Positions 1-6,921 of a stretch of 10,351 bases of DNA are shown here, piece by piece. A program made the translations under genes and the position numbers. The notes beneath the pieces are model-generated. The model ran no database searches. It had not been told where the DNA came from and saw nothing but the letters and a program-made list of their open reading frames with translations. How positions within the stretch are numbered: the first letter of the stretch is position 1; every line of letters begins with the position of its first letter. The DNA comes from an uncultured Steroidobacter sp. (GTDB lineage: Bacteria > Pseudomonadota > Gammaproteobacteria > Steroidobacterales > Steroidobacteraceae): assembly GCA_946478975.1 (NCBI GenBank), contig CAMLEO010000262.1, positions 1 to 10,351 on the forward strand. The letters run 5' to 3'.

Positions 1-316
1 CGCTCGCCGTGACGTGAAACTCGCGGGCACCATTCACGATCTCCGACGGCAGGAGCGCTCGAAGCCTCACGGCAACATCGGGGCTCGCCCCTAGCGACTC
101 CATCGGCTCGCGGCCCGGCAGCTCCAGGCTCGCGGCAATCACATAAATGCGATCGTGATCCGGCCACGCCCGGTCGAACGTCAGCTCGTCGCGCACGAAC
201 AGCGCGATGAGCGTGGCGGCAGCAAAGCCCACGGCGAGCCCGAGAATGTTGATGATCGAGTACAGCTTGTTGCGCGCCAGGTTGCGCAATGCTGCGAGGA
301 TGTAATGACGAAGCAT
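1..316 (-). CDS. FtsX/MacB-type ABC transporter permease, N-terminal part (cut by window edge)
   Basis: Membrane subunit of an ABC efflux or lipoprotein-type exporter; only the first 105 residues are in the window and the frame stays open to the left edge. The start MLRHYILAALRNLARNK is the usual opening of FtsX/MacB permeases: a short basic amphipathic stretch followed by a hydrophobic segment at about residues 18-42 (IINILGLAVGFAAATLIALF), then a charged LFVRDELTFDRAW stretch entering the periplasmic domain. The ATG begins 2 nt after the stop of the upstream ATPase gene and has no clear Shine-Dalgarno of its own, so translation is probably coupled. In this family the permease works with the ATPase and adaptor encoded just upstream, moving substrates from the inner membrane or periplasm outward. 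The substrate cannot be told from the sequence. A second permease gene often follows in such operons but would lie outside the window. Confidence 0.9.
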   Translation of the reverse strand, partial: MLRHYILAALRNLARNKLYSIINILGLAVGFAAATLIALFVRDELTFDRAWPDHDRIYVIAASLELPGREPMESLGASPDVAVRLRALLPSEIVNGAREFHVTAS

Positions 317-318
317 GG

Positions 319-999
319 TTACGCCGCCAGCAATGTTTCGCTGACGATGCGGCCATCGAGCAGCTTGAGTGTGCGCCTTGCGTACGCGGCGTGCGCGAGC
401 GAATGAGTCACCATCACAACTGTCGTGCCCGCATCGGCAACGCTGGTGAGCAAGCCCATCACCGTGTCGCCGTTCGCGGTGTCGAGATTGCCGGTGGGCT
501 CGTCGGCAAGAATCAACTTCGGGTTCGCGACCAGGGCGCGCGCAATCGCGACACGCTGCTGCTGCCCGCCCGACAGCTGTTGCGGCAGATGTTTCGAGCG
601 ATGAGGAATACCGACGCGTTCGAGCACCTCGGCAATGCGCCGTTTACGCTCGCTCGCAGCGACGCGCCGATAGATCAGCGCAACCTCGACGTTCTCAGCG
701 ACCGTGAGATCGTCGATCAGATTGAAACTTTGGAAGATGAAACCGAGCGACGCGCGGCGCAAGGCGGTGAGCTGCCGCTCCGAGTAGCGCGCGACGTTCT
801 CGCCGCAAAACCAATAGTCACCTTCGCTCGGGCTGTCGAGCAGGCCGAGCACATTGAGCAGCGTCGATTTGCCGCAGCCCGAAGGCCCCATCACGGCGAG
901 GAACTCGCCCGCGCCGATCTCCAGCGAAACACCGTCGAGTGCGCGCGTCTCGACGTCGCTGGTGCGATAGCTTTTGCTAACGTTCTCGATCTTCAGCAT
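319..999 (-). CDS. ABC transporter ATP-binding protein (MacB/LolD-type)
   Basis: Cytoplasmic ATPase that powers the adjacent permease. With the ATG start it has 226 residues, the normal size for a stand-alone LolD/MacB-class nucleotide-binding domain. Visible motifs in order: Walker [10 protein letters not shown] at 38-46, Q-loop glutamine at 90 (FIFQSFNL), signature [15 protein letters not shown] from 142, Walker [13 protein letters not shown] from 162 with catalytic Glu167, and the switch histidine His199 (VTHS). All key residues are intact. I chose the ATG at 999 because GAGGA lies 5 nt upstream. A GTG at 1011 would add MRIA and overlap the preceding stop as GTGA, but it has only a weak ribosome site. 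The gene starts 8 nt after the adaptor stop and ends 2 nt before the permease, so it is the middle gene of a three-gene efflux operon. Specificity for drug, peptide or lipoprotein is undetermined. Confidence 0.95.
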   Translation of the reverse strand: MLKIENVSKSYRTSDVETRALDGVSLEIGAGEFLAVMGPSGCGKSTLLNVLGLLDSPSEGDYWFCGENVARYSERQLTALRRASLGFIFQSFNLIDDLTVAENVEVALIYRRVAASERKRRIAEVLERVGIPHRSKHLPQQLSGGQQQRVAIARALVANPKLILADEPTGNLDTANGDTVMGLLTSVADAGTTVVMVTHSLAHAAYARRTLKLLDGRIVSETLLAA

Positions 1000-1007
1000 T
1001 GCGATCC

Positions 1008-2261
1008 TCACTGCTTCAATTCGATGCGGTCGATGCGTTCCAGGCCGGCGTAATTGGAAACAATCACTCGATCCCCAGGCTCGAGACCGTCCAGGATCTC
1101 CACCTGCTCGGCATTACGCCTTCCAATGCGTACGCGCCGGCGCTCTGCGGTGTCGTTATCTGTGAGCACAAACACCCAATCGCCGCCGCTGCGTTCGAGG
1201 AATGGTCCGGCCGCGAGCACCAGGGCCTGCGAATCGCCGCCGAGCGCAAGCTTGCCTTGCACGGCCTGCCCCGGCAGCACGCCCGCGGGTTGTTCGTCGA
1301 CGAATGCGAGGTCGACCAGGAACGTACCGTTCTTGACCTGCGGATACACGCGCGTGACCCGCAGCGTCCAGTCTTTGTCATTGATGCGCACGACAGCGTC
1401 CTGGCCGGTGTGCAGCCGGCCGAGATAAAACTCATCGACATCCGCCGCCAGTTTAAAACCTGCATCAGGCGTGATCTCTGCGAGCCGCCGCCCTCGCTCG
1501 CAGTTCTGCCCCACTTTCAAATCCATCTCCGTGAGTTGCCCGGCAACCGGTGCGCGCACGATGAGGTTGTCGAGCTTGCCGCGTGTGATGGCCAGGTCCT
1601 GCTGCAGCTTTTCGAGCCCGTCGTGGATCTCCGGCAAGCGTTGCAGGCGTTCGCTCTCCTGCTGCTGAGCCGTGTTCGCCAACAGCGGGCGCAGCTGCCG
1701 GTAGTAGGCGAGCTCGTCGCTGACTGTTTCTTTCTCCTCGGCCGAAGTCGCACCATGCTCGGCAAGCGTCGTGCGCCGCCGAGTGAGGCGCGTGAGCCGC
1801 ACGATGTTGTAATCGATGTCGGCGACACTCTTTTCATTGGCGACGCGATTCTGCTCCAGCGCCGTCTGCGTACTGCGCAGGTTGTTGATCTGCTCGATCA
1901 GCCGCGTCTCGCGGTCGATCACTTCGAGCTGCAGCTCGGTGTTGCCGAACTCCAGGAGCGGCTGGCCCGCAGTCACTGTATCGCCGGCTTCGACCAGCAC
2001 GCGCTCCACTCGCCCGCCTTCCTGTGCGTCCAGATACACGATGTCCCGTGGAACGATACGGCCGCGCAAGGGAACAAAGTCCCGAAACACACCGCGCTCG
2101 ACTGTAGCGATCGATGCAGCGACGGCACGCATGCGCATCGTGCGACCAGCGCTGAAAGGCTGCGCAATCAGAATGAACCCCGCCAACGCCACAGCGATTG
2201 CGGCGGCGATGAGACGACTGCGACTGAACCGAGGCTTGGGCAGGGGTCGATCCATTGACAT
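1008..2261 (-). CDS. HlyD/MacA-family periplasmic adaptor (membrane fusion protein)
   Basis: Periplasmic adaptor that links an inner-membrane ABC pump to an outer-membrane channel. From the ATG at 2261 it has 417 residues. A basic N-terminus (PRFSRSR) precedes one membrane anchor at about 16-34. The first lipoyl half is at about 75-105 (LDAQEGGRVERVLVEAGDTV), then a long charged helical hairpin at about 107-235 rich in Leu/Gln/Glu/Arg. The second lipoyl half is near 233-263 (VRAPVAGQLTEMDLKVGQ), followed by a beta-barrel and membrane-proximal region with VLPGQAV and the typical DGLEPGDRVIV close. An upstream GTG at 2294 extends the frame, but it lies upstream of the putative sigma-54 promoter and was rejected. 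ATG 2261 (MSMDRPL) and ATG 2255 (MDRPL) are both plausible, and neither has a Shine-Dalgarno. It is the first gene of the pump operon, 8 nt before the ATPase, and is divergent from the regulator gene. Confidence 0.92.
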   Translation of the reverse strand: MSMDRPLPKPRFSRSRLIAAAIAVALAGFILIAQPFSAGRTMRMRAVAASIATVERGVFRDFVPLRGRIVPRDIVYLDAQEGGRVERVLVEAGDTVTAGQPLLEFGNTELQLEVIDRETRLIEQINNLRSTQTALEQNRVANEKSVADIDYNIVRLTRLTRRRTTLAEHGATSAEEKETVSDELAYYRQLRPLLANTAQQQESERLQRLPEIHDGLEKLQQDLAITRGKLDNLIVRAPVAGQLTEMDLKVGQNCERGRRLAEITPDAGFKLAADVDEFYLGRLHTGQDAVVRINDKDWTLRVTRVYPQVKNGTFLVDLAFVDEQPAGVLPGQAVQGKLALGGDSQALVLAAGPFLERSGGDWVFVLTDNDTAERRRVRIGRRNAEQVEILDGLEPGDRVIVSNYAGLERIDRIELKQ

Positions 2262-2272
2262 GCGGTCGATAT

Positions 2273-2288
2273 TGCAACCCAGATGCCA
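2273..2288 (-). promoter_or_regulatory. Predicted sigma-54 (-24/-12) promoter of the efflux operon
   Basis: Read on the minus strand the sequence is TGGCAT-ctggg-TTGCA. It matches the sigma-54 consensus TGGCAC-N5-TTGCA in all but one position, with the diagnostic GG and GC dinucleotides at exact spacing. Placing the C of GC at -12 (position 2274) puts +1 near 2262, one base before the adaptor ATG at 2261. The divergent gene encodes a sigma-54 activator with an intact GAFTGA loop, which makes the match far more credible than an isolated hit. There is no transcript evidence. Confidence 0.78.
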
Positions 2289-2342
2289 CGGCACCTTCCG
2301 CTGTCATTTCATGAACTTAGCTCAGACGTCGCCAGCGCGACT

Positions 2343-2356
2343 GTACGAAACCGGAC
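2343..2356. promoter_or_regulatory. Putative activator binding site 1 (GTACG-AAAC-CGGAC)
   Basis: A 14-bp imperfect dyad of form GTnCG-N4-CGnAC, centred at 2349.5, about 87 bp upstream of the predicted sigma-54 transcription start. The same pattern recurs 21 bp away, about two helical turns. The flanks are also repeated: both copies read CTGTACG-N4-CGGAC over 16 bp. Position, symmetry and phasing fit an enhancer site for a dimeric Fis-type response regulator. Assignment to the regulator encoded at 2378 is inference. Confidence 0.6.
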
Positions 2357-2363
2357 GCTCACT

Positions 2364-2377
2364 GTACGGTTACGGAC
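2364..2377. promoter_or_regulatory. Putative activator binding site 2 (GTACG-GTTA-CGGAC)
   Basis: Second copy of the 14-bp dyad, centred at 2370.5, about 108 bp upstream of the predicted efflux-operon start and ending at the base before the regulator's ATG. Together with site 1 it forms a tandem pair on one face of the helix, the usual layout for cooperative binding by NtrC-type activators. Because it abuts the regulator's start codon, a bound regulator could also affect its own gene's expression; that is conjecture. Confidence 0.58.
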
Positions 2378-3769
2378 ATGACTGACCCAGCCTCATCGAG
2401 CCTCTCATCGAGCCGCGTGCTCGTCGTCGACGACGATCCGGACGTCCTCACCGCCGCGCGCATGGCGCTCTCGGGCGCGGTTGCGAACGTCGAAACATTG
2501 TCGAGTCCGCTGCAACTGGAAGCTGCACTGGCAGCGGCACCCGCCGATGCGATCCTCTTGGATATGAACTTTGCCGTGGGCGCGCACAGCGGACGCGAAG
2601 GTCTCGACTGGCTCGCAACCATTCGCGAGCTCGATCCGCACGTCTCGGTAGTGTTGATGACCGCATTCGGCGGCGTCTCGCTCGCGGTCGAATCGTTGAA
2701 GAGCGGCGCCGTCGATTTCGTGCTGAAGCCCTGGCATAACGAAAAGCTGGTCGCGACCATCTCCGCTGCCGTATCACTTTCACGAGCTCGCGGCGAAGCC
2801 GGTGATCTCAAGTCACGCAACGCCGCGCTCGCGAATGTGAGCTCGGCATCGGCCGGTGGAATCATCGGCAGCGCGCCTGCACTTCGCCGCGTGTTCGATC
2901 TCGTGCGTCGAGCAGCGCCCACAGATGCAAACGTGCTGATCCTCGGCGAAAGCGGCACGGGCAAGGAGCTCACAGCGCGACAGATTCATCAACTCTCGCC
3001 GCGCGCACAACAGCCGTTCGTGAGCGTCGACCTCGGCGCCCTGCCCGATTCGTTGTTCGAGAGCGAGCTGTTCGGCCATCGGCGCGGCGCCTTCACCGGC
3101 GCGGATACAGATCGCGTCGGCCGCATCCAGGCAGCGCACGGCGGCACATTGTTCTTCGACGAGATCGGCAACTTGACCTTACATCTCCAGCGCAAGCTGC
3201 TCACGGTGTTAGAACGCCGCGAGGTATTGCCGGTGGGCGCGACGCGGCCCGTGCCGATCGATGTGCGCCTGGTGACGGCGACCAATCGCACGCCGGCCGA
3301 TCTCTCGCGAGAAGAAGTGTTTCGTCAGGACCTGCTATTCCGGATCAAAACAGTGGAGATCGTGCTGCCGCCGTTGCGTGAGCGGCGAGAAGATATACCG
3401 GCGCTGCTCGAACATTACCTCGCCGCCTACTCGCGCAAATACAACGTGCCGCGTCGGCGACCGTCGCCACAAGCGCTCGCCGCGCTGGAGGATTACAGCT
3501 GGCCAGGTAACGTGCGCGAGCTGCGTCACGCGGTCGAGCGAGCGACAATTCTTGCCGCTGGCGAAAAGCTCGGCCCCGAGGATTTTCCATTCCTGCGCAC
3601 CGCCGTTCCGGCCGCGCCGGCAAGCAACGAGTTCACGCTCGACTCGATCGAACGCAGCGCCATCGAGCGCGCGCTCGCTCACTATCGAGGCAACATCTCA
3701 CAAGCGGCGACGGCGCTCGGACTGACGCGTCCGGCGCTTTATCGCCGCATGGCCAAGCACGGCCTGTGA
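2378..3769 (+). CDS. NtrC-type sigma-54-dependent response regulator
   Basis: Cytoplasmic DNA-binding activator of sigma-54 RNA polymerase, 463 residues, normal for the class. The receiver domain is at about 12-130: acidic pocket Asp18-20 (VVDDDPDV), phospho-acceptor Asp62 (ILLDMNF), Thr95 (LMTAFGG) and Lys117 (VLKPW). The AAA+ domain is at about 160-400: Walker A GESGTGKE at 190-197, the sigma-54 contact loop GAFTGA at 237-242, Walker B GTLFFDE ending at Asp261-Glu262, an FRQDLLFR arginine segment at 315-322, and WPGNVREL at 375-382. A Fis-type helix-turn-helix closes the protein at about 425-463 (GNISQAATALGLTRPALYRR). All catalytic and contact residues are present, so it should be functional. 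The ATG at 2378 is the only start that keeps the whole receiver domain, yet no Shine-Dalgarno precedes it. The kinase gene follows 18 nt downstream, and the divergent pump operon with its sigma-54 promoter is the likely target. Confidence 0.96.
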   Translation: MTDPASSSLSSSRVLVVDDDPDVLTAARMALSGAVANVETLSSPLQLEAALAAAPADAILLDMNFAVGAHSGREGLDWLATIRELDPHVSVVLMTAFGGVSLAVESLKSGAVDFVLKPWHNEKLVATISAAVSLSRARGEAGDLKSRNAALANVSSASAGGIIGSAPALRRVFDLVRRAAPTDANVLILGESGTGKELTARQIHQLSPRAQQPFVSVDLGALPDSLFESELFGHRRGAFTGADTDRVGRIQAAHGGTLFFDEIGNLTLHLQRKLLTVLERREVLPVGATRPVPIDVRLVTATNRTPADLSREEVFRQDLLFRIKTVEIVLPPLRERREDIPALLEHYLAAYSRKYNVPRRRPSPQALAALEDYSWPGNVRELRHAVERATILAAGEKLGPEDFPFLRTAVPAAPASNEFTLDSIERSAIERALAHYRGNISQAATALGLTRPALYRRMAKHGL

Positions 3770-3773
3770 GGCG

Positions 3774-3779
3774 AAGGAG
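3774..3779 (+). promoter_or_regulatory. Ribosome binding site of the histidine kinase gene
   Basis: AAGGAG lies 8 nt before the ATG at 3788, in the 18-nt gap after the regulator stop. It is a strong, well-spaced site and confirms the kinase start. It also contrasts with the absence of any such site before the regulator gene. Confidence 0.75.
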
Positions 3780-3787
3780 AAAAAGCG

Positions 3788-5140
3788 ATGTCGGCAGGAA
3801 CTTATAGCGTTGGCATCGCCGTGCGCGCGGCGCTGATTGGCGCCGGTGCGTTCGCGATCCTGCAGCTGCTAACGACGCAACAGCTCTATGCCACTGCCCT
3901 GCTGGTCGCGGGGATTGCAGTAGTGCTGGTGTTCGAGCTGCGACGTCATGTCGCCAGAGGCGATCGCATGCTCGCGCAGCTGGTTGCAGGGCTGACGGTG
4001 GGTGATCTGGAACGCCCGGCGCGCGATTCCGCTGGAACACGAGGTTTCCGTAACCTCGCCAATGCAATCGATCGCGCCGTTGTCACACTCGGCGCGTCGC
4101 GGGCTTCGCAGCAGCGGCAGATCGAAGCTCTGCAGGCACTGCTCGATACTTCCACCGCGGCGATGTTGATCGTCGAGCCCAACGGTTCCGTCACGTTGGC
4201 CAATCGCGCCTCGCGGCAGCTCGCCGGCGTGGCAATCGCGACGCTCGATCAACTTCCAGTGCTCGGTGCCGCCGCAGATGAGTTGCGAGACATCGCGCCA
4301 GGACGACGCGCGATCATTCGGCTCGTGAATGGCCAGCGCATGCTCGCGACGGCAGCGCAGTTCACTGCCGGCGGCGTCGAACGACGCGTGCTGTCGCTGC
4401 AGAACATCGGCAGCGAGCTCGACGAAGCAGAGTTGCAAGCGTGGCACGACCTGGTGCGCATTCTGGCGCACGAGATGATGAACTCGCTGACGCCGATTGC
4501 GTCGCTTGCCGAAAGCGTTCGCCCGCTGGTCGCGAACATGCGCGCAGGCAGCGACGCGGCGAACGAGCGACGCGTCGCCGACGTTGCCGGCGCCATCGAT
4601 GCAATCGCACGACGCAGCGCCGGACTGATGAGCTTCGTCGAGCGCTATCGAAAAATGGCGGAACGTCCCAAGCCGCTGCTTCGCGCAGTGCGCGTCGCCA
4701 GCCTGGTGCAGAGAGTCGAACAACTCATGAGCGCAGTGCTGGCCGAAAAGAAAATCACATTGGCAACGCGCGTCGACCCGCCGTCACTGGAGATACGCGC
4801 CGACGCCGCGATGCTCGAACAAGCATTGCTGAACCTGCTGCACAACTCGGTCGATGCGTTAGCAAACGCTGCCGATGCACAGATCGAAGTCCACTGCCGC
4901 ATCCAGAACGACGACGTTGCCATTATCGTGCTCGACAACGGGCCCGGCGTTCCCGCCGATGTGCTCGAACGCATTTTCGTGCCGTTCTTCACGACCAAAG
5001 CGGGCGGCTCAGGCATCGGCCTGAGCCTGGCCCGTCAAATCGCCCACGCGCACGGCGGCCGGCTGGATGCATCCGCCAGCGTGCCGACGGGAGCGGCATT
5101 CACGCTCATTCTCCCTGCGTCGCCAGCGTATCCGCCGTAA
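3788..5140 (+). CDS. Membrane sensor histidine kinase (NtrB/NtrY-like core) with minimal periplasmic loop
   Basis: Inner-membrane histidine kinase of 450 residues, the likely partner of the response regulator just upstream. Two hydrophobic helices at about 8-28 and 34-51 are separated by only about five residues (TQQLY), so there is almost no external sensing domain. A linker with weak HAMP-like character (about 52-110) leads to a PAS-like domain at about 112-215 (DTSTAAMLIVEPNGSVTLANR). The phospho-acceptor helix contains His228 (RILAHEMMNSLTPIASL). The ATPase domain shows the N-box with Asn353 (LNLLHNSVDAL), G1 box DNGPGVP at 383-389, the F-box VPFFTTK and G2 box GGSGIGLSLA from 406. All catalytic boxes are intact. 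The gene is co-directional with the regulator and overlaps the 3' end of the convergent peptidase gene by 35 bp. The signal is unknown; the architecture favours membrane or internal sensing. Confidence 0.95.
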   Translation: MSAGTYSVGIAVRAALIGAGAFAILQLLTTQQLYATALLVAGIAVVLVFELRRHVARGDRMLAQLVAGLTVGDLERPARDSAGTRGFRNLANAIDRAVVTLGASRASQQRQIEALQALLDTSTAAMLIVEPNGSVTLANRASRQLAGVAIATLDQLPVLGAAADELRDIAPGRRAIIRLVNGQRMLATAAQFTAGGVERRVLSLQNIGSELDEAELQAWHDLVRILAHEMMNSLTPIASLAESVRPLVANMRAGSDAANERRVADVAGAIDAIARRSAGLMSFVERYRKMAERPKPLLRAVRVASLVQRVEQLMSAVLAEKKITLATRVDPPSLEIRADAAMLEQALLNLLHNSVDALANAADAQIEVHCRIQNDDVAIIVLDNGPGVPADVLERIFVPFFTTKAGGSGIGLSLARQIAHAHGGRLDASASVPTGAAFTLILPASPAYPP

Positions 5141-6797
5141 CAAACCGGGGCGCGATATCGACCGGCACCTGCCCGAGCCGATCCAGCACTCGCTGGATCT
5201 CGGGGCGAATCACCGACATGCGCTCCATCAGATGTTTGACGCCGTCGTAGTCGCCGTGCGCCTGCAAAGTCATGATCTGGTGCGTCAGCGCCGTGACCGC
5301 TTTCTTCGCCTTCGGCACGTCGAGCGAGAAGCGCCCCTCGGCATCGATGCGAACCGCTCCGCCGTCGAGCAGGTTGTTGACTTGCAGCGCCATCCCTTTC
5401 GCATGCGCGTCCGTCAATCCGAAGCGCAGTGTTCTGAAGGTCGACGCCAGGAACGTGACATACATGCTGCGTTCCTGTTTCTTGTCCAGGAAACCTTTGT
5501 CCATCAGGTACTGCAAGGCCCACAGCCCGGAAACATCGGCCTTCGCCTCTTCCAAAGGCCCATTCATCTCCTTGAGCTCCTGCCGCACCGTGCTCTCGCG
5601 CCCGTTCACTTGAATGGTCTGCGGGCCGAGGCCGTGCATCAGCTCATGCATGAGAATGTGAGTAAAGAACGCTTCGAACGAAACCAGTGCGCGATCCTGC
5701 GGGGCGAGAGCGACAGCGGCAATCGGCGTCAGCACCGAATCGAACTTGGCTTGCTGAAAGTTCTTCAGCAATACTCGTTTTGAACCCTTCTCCGCGACCA
5801 CGCGCTCGTCGTTCGGCAGGTTGTAGGCGGCAGTCTGCACAGCGTGATTGGCATCGCCGGCCGAGAATACGATATTCACCACCCGGATCGGCGAATAGCC
5901 GCCGAGCTTGGGTTTGCGGAACCTGGCATCGATGGGCAGATGATCTTCGAGCTCCTGCAGCTGCGAGCTGAAGCGCTTGAGCTTGTCCGTTTCGGCAGCA
6001 TCGGTGAGTGTGATGAACGCTTCGAACGCGGCTTTGAAATTGAACCAGTCGTCCTCGTAGACCTCGTAAGGCCCGATGGTCGGTTCGATGGATGCGTCGA
6101 GCTCCATCCAGGCCACGTCGCTCGCGTAGTAGTCGTTGGATACAAATGCATCCGCCCGCTTCTCCAGGAACGATTTCAACGTCGGCTGCCGGGTGAGTGC
6201 CGCAGCCTCACGCAGGATGCGCGCCATCTGCATCAGCTCGCCTTGATATTCCAGCGAGTACGGCACAGAGATGAATTTGCCGTCCGGGCCTTTGCGGATG
6301 GTGGTGAAGAATCCCGTGGCCTCAGACTTCTGCGCAGGCTTCAGCCCCTGCATCCAGGCGTCGATCTGCTCGCGCGTCGCGTCGGCGGGATAGAAATTCG
6401 CGCTCTGCGGCCTGGCGCCGACGCCCGGCAGAAACGGCCGATCCTCGTCCAGCTCCGACCACGGCCCCTTGTTGAGCAAGAAATAATCCAGGCGGGCGCG
6501 GCCCTGAGCACTCCGGTCCGACAGCAGTTGCAACAGCAATGCCTCGTTGCCGGCGAAGCGCTGGCGCAGGAACAATGCATCGATATATCGAGACGCTTCG
6601 ACCAGTTTCGCCAGCGCTGCGCGTTCCTGTGCCGGCAGCGCCGAAACATCGACTTTTATATCGACCGGCGCAAAGCGCGCCGAGAGTGCGGACAGTCGTT
6701 CTGGACCGGGCAGGTCTTCAGCCATCGAAGCTCCACCGAATAGATTGCATACCAGGACCGCGAGGACACCGGGAATCGAGCAACGCGCAAAGCGCAT
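5106..6797 (-). CDS. Exported zinc metallopeptidase, dipeptidyl-peptidase III (M49)-like
   Basis: Predicted metallopeptidase of 563 residues from the ATG at 6797, exported by Sec. It opens with MRFARCSIPGVLAVLVCNLF and a likely cleavage near ASMA-ED at about residue 26. The zinc site reads HELMHGLG, with His384, Glu385 and His388. The second motif, 28 residues later, is LEEAKAD at 415-421, where a Glu would supply the third ligand. The spacing and the EE-x-x-AD style are those of the M49 family, which cleaves dipeptides from peptide N-termini. Classical DPP III has HExxGH, with an extra residue between Glu and the second His; this protein has the shorter HExxH followed by GLGP, as in the bacterial/plant 'dipeptidyl-peptidase 3 family' branch. 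The frame is open to 6911, but GGAGG 7 nt before 6797 and the signal peptide fix the start. Actual dipeptidase activity is not assured. It is convergent with the kinase gene. Confidence 0.85.
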   Translation of the reverse strand: MRFARCSIPGVLAVLVCNLFGGASMAEDLPGPERLSALSARFAPVDIKVDVSALPAQERAALAKLVEASRYIDALFLRQRFAGNEALLLQLLSDRSAQGRARLDYFLLNKGPWSELDEDRPFLPGVGARPQSANFYPADATREQIDAWMQGLKPAQKSEATGFFTTIRKGPDGKFISVPYSLEYQGELMQMARILREAAALTRQPTLKSFLEKRADAFVSNDYYASDVAWMELDASIEPTIGPYEVYEDDWFNFKAAFEAFITLTDAAETDKLKRFSSQLQELEDHLPIDARFRKPKLGGYSPIRVVNIVFSAGDANHAVQTAAYNLPNDERVVAEKGSKRVLLKNFQQAKFDSVLTPIAAVALAPQDRALVSFEAFFTHILMHELMHGLGPQTIQVNGRESTVRQELKEMNGPLEEAKADVSGLWALQYLMDKGFLDKKQERSMYVTFLASTFRTLRFGLTDAHAKGMALQVNNLLDGGAVRIDAEGRFSLDVPKAKKAVTALTHQIMTLQAHGDYDGVKHLMERMSVIRPEIQRVLDRLGQVPVDIAPRFVTADTLATQGE

Positions 6798-6804
6798 GTC
6801 ATTG

Positions 6805-6809
6805 CCTCC
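6805..6809 (-). promoter_or_regulatory. Ribosome binding site fixing the peptidase start
   Basis: On the minus strand GGAGG stands 7 nt before the ATG at 6797. This selects the start directly before the signal peptide and rules out the 38-codon upstream extension, whose translation has no export or domain character. Confidence 0.75.
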
Positions 6810-6914
6810 AGGGCAGGATCGGATGCGCATCTTAATCGCAACGGAGCCACGGCTTTGCGGAAATTCGCCGGCGCCGGAACACGTTTTCCCGATCGCGAGT
6901 TGGACTGTCACTTC

Positions 6915-6921
6915 AGGGGGG
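6915..6921 (+). promoter_or_regulatory. Ribosome binding site of the secreted-protein gene
   Basis: AGGGGGG sits 7 nt before the ATG at 6929. It is an unusually G-rich but well-placed Shine-Dalgarno and supports the start at the signal peptide. Confidence 0.7.

Noticed and set aside
289..1053. 254-codon plus-strand frame opposite the ATPase gene
   Set aside because: The minus strand carries every ABC ATPase motif in order; the plus frame is its shadow.
999..2258. 419-codon open frame on the plus strand opposite the adaptor gene
   Set aside because: The minus-strand frame has clear lipoyl and coiled-coil adaptor features and operon context. The plus-strand translation has no recognisable domain.
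2262..2294. GTG at 2294 as the adaptor start
   Set aside because: It would place the -24/-12 promoter inside the coding region, and GGAAGG overlaps the GTG instead of preceding it. The added residues (MPWHLGCNIDR) precede an otherwise normal basic N-terminus and membrane anchor.
4441..5250. 269-codon plus-strand frame inside the kinase gene
   Set aside because: It is a shifted frame of the kinase, Arg-rich and without motifs, while the kinase frame carries H, N, G1, F and G2 boxes.
6738..6797. Lipoprotein signal in the peptidase (Cys17)
   Set aside because: The residues before the cysteine (VLV-C) do not fit a lipobox, which needs a small residue at -1. A normal signal peptidase I site follows at ASMA.
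6798..6911. 38-codon upstream extension of the peptidase
   Set aside because: A good GGAGG site and a signal peptide start at 6797. The extension would bury the signal peptide.
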